Shown here: piece by piece, positions 49,260 to 56,938 of the stretch
Layout: each line of letters starts with the position of its first letter
Position numbering within the stretch: the first letter of the stretch is position 1
NCBI GenBank assembly: GCA_034435375.1
Contig: DAOTXR010000080.1
Span: forward strand, 62,001 to 126,000
Reading direction: 5' to 3'
Length of the DNA stretch: 64,000 nucleotides
DNA from: DAOTXR01 sp034435375
GTDB taxonomy: Bacteria; Chloroflexota; Anaerolineae; Aggregatilineales; UBA3940
Made by a program: the position numbers and the translations under genes
Notes under the pieces: model-generated
What the model saw: only the letters and a program-made list of their open reading frames with translations
Database searches by the model: none
What the model was told of the DNA's origin: nothing

Positions 49260-51542
49260 TTAGGGGAGGCTCATCTCAATCACGATATCGGTTGGTGAAG
49301 GTTGCTCGTCTGGGATAGTAAAGTTGTCCTCGACTATCGTGACATATCCCTCAGCAAATACATACACTGTATAGTAACGACCCTGCTGCAGACCTTTTGT
49401 GAACATGAAGCGTCCTTCACGGTCGGCGATCACCTGCGTGTGGATTTCCGACTCATTCCATGTAAACTGGGCCGATTCGAGTGCGACATCCAACACAATC
49501 ACCAGAGCGCCCGGGATGCCATCGCCTGTCAAGGCATCCACCACCTGACCTGTGATCATCACCTCGGTGCTTGCAGACTCTATCCCGCTGACTGGCTGTG
49601 TCCCAGCACCTACAGAGATGTCAACTGAGAACATAGGCTGGTTTTCTACCAGCACTTCTATGGCATATTGCCCTTCGGGCAAAGGTTGGTCGGCGACAAG
49701 CCCCATCCAGTAATTCTTGCCGCTGCTCCCGCCACCCCATGGCTGGGTACTGCTGGCCACCAGCCTACCGTCAAGGAACCAGCGAAATGTCCACATCGTG
49801 CCAAGTGGCATAAAGTCCCAGTCCACAAAGGCATACAGGGTGGAAACTCCGAGCGGAACGGTCATTCCGCTTGCCCCCGACTGCCCAGCAGGCAGCCCAT
49901 CGCGTGTGATGTCGTTGGCCAGGCGGGCATTGTAGAATATGATCGGAGAGGGACCCTGGCCGGGGTTGCCGGCCAGCGTCACATCGCCAGTAGCAGCAAG
50001 GTCTGGGCCGATGAACAACTCCAGCCGATATGTCCCGGCAGGGAGTCCTTCCACGTTCTCGGCTCGCACTGAACGTTGACCACTAGCCTCACCAGCCCAC
50101 AGGTGGGTAGCTCTGTAGATCTCGATGCCATTCAGCGACCACACCTCACTCCAGTCCTGACCTTCGGTCATGCCCGAAAAGGTAATCTGTGCATCGAAGC
50201 GCTTGATGCCAGACGGAAGCAGGGTGCCGGATGGCCTGAAGACGCCGTTCTCATCGACTATACCGAAGGCCAAGTCGCTAAAACCGGTCTCTTCACTCGT
50301 TCCACCAATGGTGATTGTAGCGGTAGCTGCCACTGTTCCGTTCAACAGCACTGCGAACTCGTAGTTGCCGTCGGGCCAGGTCTTGCCCTCAGTACCCACG
50401 TACCAGGTTCCCCTACGACCACCACCCCATGCCAGTGGCCCCAGACTGAAACCTGGCATGTCCAGCCCGTTTAGCGAGACGTGCACCTCGTATGGTGTAC
50501 CAGAACGCAAGTTGTCGTAGTCAAAGAACAAAAACAGGCTGGTGCTGCCAGTAGGCAATGATTTCACAATGCGGGTCGGCAACCCCTGGGCGCTGATCTC
50601 TGGAGCGAAGAATAGCCGTGTTATAACCGGCTCAGCAACAGGCTCTGCTGTAGGAATGTCTGGGGTGTGGCGAAGGTGGAAACCATTACGAGCTGCTTCG
50701 ACCAGAGGTTGGGCAAAGACAATAGGTCGAATGGCAGTAACGGGCCCACCGATTGGTACGCAGGCATCACGCGCGTTGATCAGCCCATCGCGTGTGCTGT
50801 CCTGAATGCTCACACACATTGGGCCTGGTTCCTCGCCAGTGGTGGCTGGGGCGCTGGTCAGGATGCCTACCAGACGTCCATTGGCATCGAAAGCGCCACC
50901 GCCGCTCATGGTCCCTCCCAGTATAGAGTCAGTGCGGAACCATGCCAGGCGACTGCTGTGCTTTTCTGCTGTGATGCCTGTGATCACCCCCTGAATAGCT
51001 GTCACGCCAGTTGTCGCCATGTCTGGGTATCCAACATAGGTCAAGCCATTCCCTGGCAGGTAGCCAGAGGAATCGCCAAGCGCGACGAAAGGCAGATTCA
51101 GTGTGCCGCGCCGGATCAGGCTTCCGTCCAGGCTAGCGGCGATCTGGAGTATGGCTAGGTCGTGTTGGACATCGATCTGCACGAGTTCCGCGAGGTAAGT
51201 GGGTACCGGAGGATCGTCCACCTGCACCGGCAATGCAACGACAATGCGGCTGCCGAGACAGGGGCCCATCGGCGAGGCAAGATGCGCGTTGGTCAGGATC
51301 AGCCCATCAGCGCTGATCAGCGTGCCAGAGCCAACACATGACAGAACCTGAATACCTCCTTCTTCGTAGGTCTGCATCAGGAACACTGTGGCTTGCATGG
51401 CCTGTCTCGCCTCTGGCGGTATGCTGTCTTGAGCTGACACCACAGGCACTAGGCTCAACATACTAGCAAGCAGTCCCACTAGCAATCCAAGCCAGCGCTG
51501 CTCTCTCTTGTTTATAGCTGATCGTGCCGTCGAGTCGTCCAT
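49260..51542 (-). CDS. Secreted trypsin-like serine protease with beta-sandwich repeats
   Basis: The 760-residue exported protein has a signal peptide (about 18-38, ending VVSAQ). A chymotrypsin/DegP-type protease domain spans about 45-240 with H87 (LTNAHL), D128 (QHDLAIL) and a serine in TMSGGGAF (S213), where the usual GNSGGP is altered. Three beta repeats of about 110 residues follow (about 300-410, 420-530, 535-655), each ending in a WGGG/GEASG segment and a DGNYEFAVLLNG, AGTYRLELFIG or EGQYAIEVLVE strand. The C-terminus (665-760) is a carboxypeptidase-regulatory-like Ig domain. Probably cell-surface anchored or secreted; target unknown. Confidence 0.88.
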   Translation of the reverse strand: MDDSTARSAINKREQRWLGLLVGLLASMLSLVPVVSAQDSIPPEARQAMQATVFLMQTYEEGGIQVLSCVGSGTLISADGLILTNAHLASPMGPCLGSRIVVALPVQVDDPPVPTYLAELVQIDVQHDLAILQIAASLDGSLIRRGTLNLPFVALGDSSGYLPGNGLTYVGYPDMATTGVTAIQGVITGITAEKHSSRLAWFRTDSILGGTMSGGGAFDANGRLVGILTSAPATTGEEPGPMCVSIQDSTRDGLINARDACVPIGGPVTAIRPIVFAQPLVEAARNGFHLRHTPDIPTAEPVAEPVITRLFFAPEISAQGLPTRIVKSLPTGSTSLFLFFDYDNLRSGTPYEVHVSLNGLDMPGFSLGPLAWGGGRRGTWYVGTEGKTWPDGNYEFAVLLNGTVAATATITIGGTSEETGFSDLAFGIVDENGVFRPSGTLLPSGIKRFDAQITFSGMTEGQDWSEVWSLNGIEIYRATHLWAGEASGQRSVRAENVEGLPAGTYRLELFIGPDLAATGDVTLAGNPGQGPSPIIFYNARLANDITRDGLPAGQSGASGMTVPLGVSTLYAFVDWDFMPLGTMWTFRWFLDGRLVASSTQPWGGGSSGKNYWMGLVADQPLPEGQYAIEVLVENQPMFSVDISVGAGTQPVSGIESASTEVMITGQVVDALTGDGIPGALVIVLDVALESAQFTWNESEIHTQVIADREGRFMFTKGLQQGRYYTVYVFAEGYVTIVEDNFTIPDEQPSPTDIVIEMSLP

Positions 51543-51547
51543 AGCTA

Positions 51548-52162
51548 TCAGTACTGCAGGCTGGTCAAGAATTGTTCAAATCCGGGCAGGCCGTTAGCGA
51601 ACGTATTTTCGTCAGCCATGTAAGTCACGATAATCACTCGATCGCCGTCGCGGATGACGATGTCCACGCCTTGCACCACTACCGGCAACCGTTGAATGAA
51701 GGGGTTAGGGTCAGCATCGACAAAGGCAAAGCTCATTTGAGTGAGAGTAGTACCACGGGCTGCCACATCCTGGACACTCAGCACGCGGTAAGCGGCGAGA
51801 TTGGTGGATCGTTGGACTGTCAGACTGTCCAGCACATTGCGGATTGAAGTCTGACCGCCAGCGGGCGATATAGCGATCTGATACTGGGTCTTGAATGGCC
51901 TTGACCGCGGGTCACGAATGCGAACTACATAGTCTCCACGCTCGTCGACCAGCCACTCTGCTGGATAGAGAACCTGAATGCCGGCTTCGCGGCTCTCGTA
52001 AAGCCAGGTCTGGCTTGCAGCCCGCTGGCGCAGCGCCAGTCCTGTAGCGATCGCGGCAAGGACCGTCACCACGACCAAGATCGCGCTGAAGCGGTCATTT
52101 TTGGAAATATTGCTCACCGGTTCTGCCATCTGCCCGGCTTCGTCACGCATGATGTCGCTCAT
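51548..52162 (-). CDS. Single-pass membrane protein with extracytoplasmic domain
   Basis: The 204-residue protein has a short cytoplasmic N-terminus, one transmembrane helix (about 26-45, FSAILVVVTVLAAIATGLAL) and an extracytoplasmic domain of about 150 residues (GIQVLYPAEWLVDERGDYVVRIRDP) resembling PsbP-like or DUF-type beta folds that begin with the YPxxW pattern. No catalytic motif is visible. It overlaps the upstream PrsW-like gene by four bases and ends five bases from the protease gene, so the three form one operon. Confidence 0.8.
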   Translation of the reverse strand: MSDIMRDEAGQMAEPVSNISKNDRFSAILVVVTVLAAIATGLALRQRAASQTWLYESREAGIQVLYPAEWLVDERGDYVVRIRDPRSRPFKTQYQIAISPAGGQTSIRNVLDSLTVQRSTNLAAYRVLSVQDVAARGTTLTQMSFAFVDADPNPFIQRLPVVVQGVDIVIRDGDRVIIVTYMADENTFANGLPGFEQFLTSLQY

Positions 52163-53130
52163 TTCTCATGCTCCACACGGGCCTTTGTCAGGGCGTTGTG
52201 TCGGTGAAGCAATCCAAAGACAGCGCTATAGGTTACGATCAATGCGAACAGGCTGATGACCAATCCTGGCCACGGGCTGTAGCCATCGGAGGTCAGGCCC
52301 AGGCGAACTCTGTCAAGCGCAGACCCAGCATATAGCAGCCCGCCGTTTAGCGCTCCAGCCAAAGCCACACCACTTGCAAGGTAGTAGAATGGCATATCCT
52401 CGAAACGGTTCCGGCCCAGGAAGTATCCCACTACCAGGCTGGTTGCTAGGTAGGCCGCCATTTGGCTGATCAGTCGCAGGTAGCCATTGAGCATCGCTAA
52501 TCCACCCAGATCCAGCACCATGAGTGCGTTGATCGCTGCTGAGTAACCAAAGCCTGCGGCGAGGCCGTACAGAACACCATCCACACGATGGACGAACGAC
52601 GATGTGCGCCACACTGTGTAGCGTATGACGACGTATAACGCAAAGGCGTGAGTCATTCCGCCAATCAAGATGTTGGACAAGAAACGATGGCCAGGAGTGG
52701 CTCGCGCCAGCCAGGCATTAAGGTTCACCAGGTTGTCGAGAAACGGGCGTATCACCGCTGCTGCGATCAGCGCCGCAAGCACGAAAATCGCCAGCATGAG
52801 AGATGAAATCTGCTCATGCTGGCGATTTCTGGCGCGCAAGAGCAACACTATCCACACTAATCCCGGCGCTAATGTGACTACCAGCCCACCGGCGATTTGC
52901 TGCGTGTGTGGAAGATCATCGTGAAGAATGGCGCTGCTTATCGCCACTCCTGCGATCAGCGCCAGAACCAACAAAAATGTGAGTGTGCTTGCCTGCCAGA
53001 TCGGTGTGATATCTTGGTAGAAGGCAGCGAGATGCTTGGGGCAGTAAAGTCGTCTGCCGTATTGGAACTTCTCGACGAGTGTCTCACCGCAGACAATGCA
53101 CTGCCCATAGGTTTTGGCCATACAAGCCAT
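52159..53130 (-). CDS. PrsW-like polytopic membrane protein with N-terminal zinc finger
   Basis: The protein has an N-terminal CxxC...CxxH finger (CIVCGE, CPKH) and nine or ten hydrophobic helices. The segment VDGVLYGLAAGFGYSAAINAL corresponds to the second PrsW motif, but the expected glutamate pair of the first motif and the Glu-Asn of the second are not present (LIGGMTHAF and AAIN instead). It therefore looks like an inactive or repurposed PrsW-type member. ATG 53130 is favoured because CCAGGTAA precedes it; ATG codons at 53157 and 53121 are alternatives. First gene of the operon with the membrane protein and protease. Confidence 0.72.
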   Translation of the reverse strand: MACMAKTYGQCIVCGETLVEKFQYGRRLYCPKHLAAFYQDITPIWQASTLTFLLVLALIAGVAISSAILHDDLPHTQQIAGGLVVTLAPGLVWIVLLLRARNRQHEQISSLMLAIFVLAALIAAAVIRPFLDNLVNLNAWLARATPGHRFLSNILIGGMTHAFALYVVIRYTVWRTSSFVHRVDGVLYGLAAGFGYSAAINALMVLDLGGLAMLNGYLRLISQMAAYLATSLVVGYFLGRNRFEDMPFYYLASGVALAGALNGGLLYAGSALDRVRLGLTSDGYSPWPGLVISLFALIVTYSAVFGLLHRHNALTKARVEHEK

Positions 53131-53198
53131 TTTACCTGGCTCCCAAACATGTTTCAACGTGGCGAGAAATGCAAGGGGTACGGATTATCCCGGATTTG

Positions 53199-53227
53199 TT
53201 GTCGCTGCCTCATCTGTGCCGTATACT
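53199..53227 (+). promoter_or_regulatory. Sigma-70-like promoter of the oligopeptide-type transporter operon
   Basis: TTGTCG (53199-53204) and TATACT (53222-53227) with 17-base spacing, 115 bases before the binding-protein start. The 211-base gap holds no other feature I can support. Confidence 0.55.
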
Positions 53228-53341
53228 CGGTGTGTCGCCGGCAGGATCAGGGTTTAACCCAGCAAGTTTGCCAAAACATACTCTGCAAAACGTTCCGGCC
53301 TCTGAGATTCCTGGGCGGTTTCACAACGGAGGTTATTCGCT

Positions 53342-54949
53342 ATGATGAAGCGCGACACAGTGCATCTCTTGGTGCTTGTCGCTCTGTTAGTGGTAGTATG
53401 TGGTGTGGGTGGGTGCGGTGCTCAATCCAATGTTGCAACACCTACCGAGCTGGTTTACGGTTTGACGCTTGTTCCCTCTGGTATCGATCCCCATATCCAT
53501 GCTTCCTCAGAGTTGGGCATCCCTCTGCGCAGCGTCTATGACACACTGGTGTATCGAGATGCAGAAACATTAGAGTTTGTGCCGGGGCTGGCCGAATCAT
53601 GGGAGATCAGCCCTGATGGTTTGAACTACACGTTCAGATTGCGCCAGGATGTCAAATTTCATGATGGCACCCCCTTTGATGCAGATGCGGTGCGCGTCAA
53701 CATCGAACGGATTTTGGCCTCAGGGACAAACTCGCTTAAGGCCGCACAGCTTATTGGTCCAGTTACACATGTTGTCGTCAACGATACTTACAGCGTCTCC
53801 CTGATCCTGTCTGAGCCATTTGCTCCACTGCTTGATGGCCTCAGTCAACCTTACCTGGGAATGGCATCGCCCACGGCGCTCCAGGAATACGACACTGCCA
53901 CCTACCAGTTTCATCAGGTAGGGACTGGCCCTTATAGATTTGTTGAGTACATTGTCAATGATCGCCTGGTGTTGGAGCGTAATCCAGACTATGCTTGGGC
54001 ACCTTCGACGGTTAGCAACCGTGGAGTGCCAGCCGTTGACCGAATTGTCTTCCGGTTCTTCCCTGACCCTGCTTCGAGGGCGCTTGCCCTTGAGAGTGGT
54101 GAGGTAGACATCATGGGGGAGCTGCTGCCAACCGATGCACGCTATCTCTCTGCTGATGGCAAGATACAGCTAGCAACTGTTCAAGTACCCGGTCAGCCTA
54201 TGCAGTACATCTTTAACACAACCCGTCCGCCGACTGACAGCCTGCCTGTCCGGCAGGCGCTGATCATGGGCGCTGATCGCGAGTCGATTGTCCAGGCAGT
54301 TTTTCAGGGCTATTCGCCGATAGCCTATGGCCCGTTGAGCCGGTCCACATTGTACTACGATCCAGCGGTGGAGGGTCGCTATGCGTATGATCCGGTTCAA
54401 GCAGCAGCGTTGCTTAACTCCACAGGGTGGACCGACTCGGATGGCGATGGCTGGCGCGATGAGAATGGAAGCCCTTTCGAGATCGTCATTGTGGTACCAC
54501 CCTGGGGGCTTAATCCCGAAGTGGTGCAGGTCCTGGCCGATCAGTGGCAGACCAATCTGCAGGTCAGGGTGAAGATCGAGCAGGTTGCCTCATTTCCAAT
54601 GTTGAGCGATGTCGCTAAGACAGGCGAGTACAACCTGATTGGCATTAACTTTTCCGGTCTCGATCCTGTCCTGCTGAATAGCTTCTTTATGTCCGATGGT
54701 ATACGCAACTGGTCTGGCTACATTGATCCTGAGATGGATCAATGGCTGCAGGCGGGGCAGGCTGAGCCTGATACGACACGCCGGGCTGCTTGGTATACCT
54801 TGGTTCAGCAGCGCATCATGGACCAAGCGCTGATTTTACCTATTCGTGACTACGTGAATCTCAACGGAGTTCGCCCTGGAATCTATGGGCTGCACTATGA
54901 TGCGCAAGGTTGGTTCCCCTACCTTGCCGATCTGGGCTTTGGCCAGTAA
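53342..54949 (+). CDS. Oligopeptide/nickel-type ABC substrate-binding lipoprotein (SBP_bac_5)
   Basis: The 535-residue protein has a lipoprotein signal (MMKRDTVHLLVLVALL...GVGGC) and the family-5 binding-protein fold: LTLVPSGIDPHIHASSE, VYDTLVYRD, the signature PGLAESWEISPDGLNYTFRLRQDVKFHDGTPFDADAVRVNIERI, and a second lobe with LPVRQALIMGADRE. Such proteins bind peptides, sugars or metals. The two permeases follow directly, but no ATPase gene does. The start may be the second ATG (53345). Confidence 0.95.
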   Translation: MMKRDTVHLLVLVALLVVVCGVGGCGAQSNVATPTELVYGLTLVPSGIDPHIHASSELGIPLRSVYDTLVYRDAETLEFVPGLAESWEISPDGLNYTFRLRQDVKFHDGTPFDADAVRVNIERILASGTNSLKAAQLIGPVTHVVVNDTYSVSLILSEPFAPLLDGLSQPYLGMASPTALQEYDTATYQFHQVGTGPYRFVEYIVNDRLVLERNPDYAWAPSTVSNRGVPAVDRIVFRFFPDPASRALALESGEVDIMGELLPTDARYLSADGKIQLATVQVPGQPMQYIFNTTRPPTDSLPVRQALIMGADRESIVQAVFQGYSPIAYGPLSRSTLYYDPAVEGRYAYDPVQAAALLNSTGWTDSDGDGWRDENGSPFEIVIVVPPWGLNPEVVQVLADQWQTNLQVRVKIEQVASFPMLSDVAKTGEYNLIGINFSGLDPVLLNSFFMSDGIRNWSGYIDPEMDQWLQAGQAEPDTTRRAAWYTLVQQRIMDQALILPIRDYVNLNGVRPGIYGLHYDAQGWFPYLADLGFGQ

Positions 54950-55907
54950 TACAGCCCAGTCAGCAGTCCGTAGCGCGTTGCTACGCTTCATTGTCAGGCG
55001 TAGCCTGGGTGTCCTGTTGTCTGTGTGGGTGGCAGTCACGTTGGTTTTTGGGGCAATGCAGATCGTACCTGGCGATCCGGCGGAGGCTGCGCTCTCGCAA
55101 AGTACAGCCTCATACGATGTGTTGGAGCGTCGTCGCGCCGAAATGGGGTTGGATCAGCCGTTGGTCAAGCAGTACGCTCGTTACCTGCTCAACCTTGCAA
55201 GCGGCCATCTGGGAGTCTCTTGGTCTGGCGGCCAGCCTGTTGAGCTGCTTATTCGTCAAGAGCTGCCCCCCACAGTAGAACTAGCAGTGTGTGCGATGCT
55301 CGTGGCTATAGGTACAGGGCTGCTACTTGGACTTGCAGGCGGGATGGGACAGGGACATTGGATTGGGGGAATGTGCCGAAGCCTGGTGGCGTTCCTTCTC
55401 TCCTTCCCAGTCATGTTCTCAGGTACGCTAGCGATCTGGCTTTTCGCAGTGACTTTGGGCTGGCTTCCTGCCACTGGGCAAGGTACTGCTGTGCACGTGA
55501 TTCTACCTGCCTGTGTTGTGGGGCTGAGTGTCTCGGGTGGTATTGCCCGCACCATAGACGCCAGTGTCAGCGATGCACTGCACGAGCCTTTCATGCTTCT
55601 TGCCTATGCTAAAGGTCTCACCCGCCTGCGTGCTGTATGGCGGCATGCGCTGAGGGTTGGGCTGCTGCCCATTCTCAACGTGATCGCAGTGCAGACTGGA
55701 TTTCTGCTTGGAGGCACGGTTGTCACTGAGAGTGTATTTGCTCGACAGGGCATTGGGCGTTTGCTATTAGTTGCCGTGCTTGACAAGGACTTGCCCATCG
55801 TACAGGGTGTCGTTGCACTCTCGGCAGTGGTATATGGCTTACTTAACCTGCTCGCTGACGTTGCACACGCTGTGCTTGATCCCCGTGTACGTCACCACGT
55901 AACATGA
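54939..55907 (+). CDS. Oligopeptide-type ABC permease, DppB family
   Basis: The membrane subunit has about six helices. The N-terminal segment FIVRRSLGVLLSVWVAVTLVFGAMQIVPGDPAEAAL is typical of DppB, and the permease EAA-like loop appears around DALHEPFMLLAYAKGLTRLRAVWRHALR. The exact start is uncertain; TTG 54939 overlaps the binding-protein stop by eleven bases, and TTG 54978 is also possible. It pairs with the DppC-type permease, whose ATG overlaps this stop by four bases. Confidence 0.92.
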   Translation: MASNTAQSAVRSALLRFIVRRSLGVLLSVWVAVTLVFGAMQIVPGDPAEAALSQSTASYDVLERRRAEMGLDQPLVKQYARYLLNLASGHLGVSWSGGQPVELLIRQELPPTVELAVCAMLVAIGTGLLLGLAGGMGQGHWIGGMCRSLVAFLLSFPVMFSGTLAIWLFAVTLGWLPATGQGTAVHVILPACVVGLSVSGGIARTIDASVSDALHEPFMLLAYAKGLTRLRAVWRHALRVGLLPILNVIAVQTGFLLGGTVVTESVFARQGIGRLLLVAVLDKDLPIVQGVVALSAVVYGLLNLLADVAHAVLDPRVRHHVT

Positions 55908-56707
55908 AGAACAACCATCTCTGGATCGTGTGGGCAGCAGTGTTGGGAGTGATAGCGGGAATGTTAGTGCTGGCCCCTTACCTGACCGATCACGATCCGT
56001 TCCGCACCGAACCGACCAACCAGTTTGCCTCCCCTGATGCCCAGCACTGGCTGGGCACTGACCACTTTGGCCGTGATGTGCTGAGTCGGACTCTATGGGG
56101 CGCGCGGCGTAGCTTCAGCAGTGCTGCGCTGGCAGCGGTGGTGGCTGTAGGTGTGGGTGTGCTTGCAGGAGGACTCGCAGGGGTAATTGGGAGCTGGCTA
56201 GATTGGCTGCTCATGCGCACAGTGGATGTGCTGCTGGCCTTCCCTGGCCTGTTGCTGGCCATGGCGCTGATCGTGATATTGGGCAGGGAGCAGTGGTCAG
56301 CTGCTGTCGCAGTGGGAATTGCCCTATCGCCTGCTCAGGCGCGGGTTGTGCGTGCCGCCGTTCTCTCGATCTACCCCCGACCTTATGTGGAGGCAGCAAG
56401 GGTGGCAGGTGCAGGCCCCTGGCGCATTCTGATGGTACATGTGTTGCCTAATGTGGCAGAGCAAGTGGTGGCATACATTGCCGTGATCTATGCGTGGGCG
56501 CTGCTTAACATGGCTGCTCTTGACTATCTAGGTCTCACCGAGTCGCTCTCAATAGCAACCCTGGGTCGCCTGCTGGCCGAGGGGCGGGACTATCTGCGAG
56601 TTGCCCCCTGGATCGCGGTGTCTCCTGGCTTCGTACTGACTGTGTCCGTCATGGCCATCACCGGGGTCAGTGATGCTTGGCGAAGAAGGTTACCTAGGAA
56701 TCTGTGA
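55904..56707 (+). CDS. Oligopeptide-type ABC permease, DppC family
   Basis: The 267-residue second permease has an N-terminal helix (AVLGVIAGMLVLAPYL), the conserved LGTDHFGRDVLSRTLWGARRSF segment and the EAA loop YVEAARVAGAGPWRILMVHVLPN. Six helices are visible. Four-base overlap with the upstream permease gene shows translational coupling. A strong terminator directly follows, so the DppD/DppF ATPases must be supplied from elsewhere. Confidence 0.95.
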   Translation: MKNNHLWIVWAAVLGVIAGMLVLAPYLTDHDPFRTEPTNQFASPDAQHWLGTDHFGRDVLSRTLWGARRSFSSAALAAVVAVGVGVLAGGLAGVIGSWLDWLLMRTVDVLLAFPGLLLAMALIVILGREQWSAAVAVGIALSPAQARVVRAAVLSIYPRPYVEAARVAGAGPWRILMVHVLPNVAEQVVAYIAVIYAWALLNMAALDYLGLTESLSIATLGRLLAEGRDYLRVAPWIAVSPGFVLTVSVMAITGVSDAWRRRLPRNL

Positions 56708-56721
56708 CTGTCGCTACTGGA

Positions 56722-56758
56722 AACGAAAAATGTCGCCGGGGAGGCGACACTTTTCGTT
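56722..56758 (+). terminator. Terminator of the oligopeptide-type transporter operon
   Basis: AACGAAAA-A-TGTCGCC pairs with GGCGACA-C-TTTTCGTT across one mismatch, with a GGGGA loop; the 3' arm itself is T-rich. The remaining gap to 56938 shows no gene. Confidence 0.85.
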
Positions 56759-56938
56759 GAGGAGGAGAAGAAGGCGTCCGCATTTCTAAGATAACATACT
56801 TCGGGACAGTTTTGTTGACGCCAATTCGTCGTCTGCCCTACGCCGCCCCTACGCTGTGTTTTGCCCTTGCCCTTCAGCCCACGGTATACTTTTCCCCAAG
56901 CTGGTCATTTCTTTCTACAAAAGGACCCAAAGCTGTTC

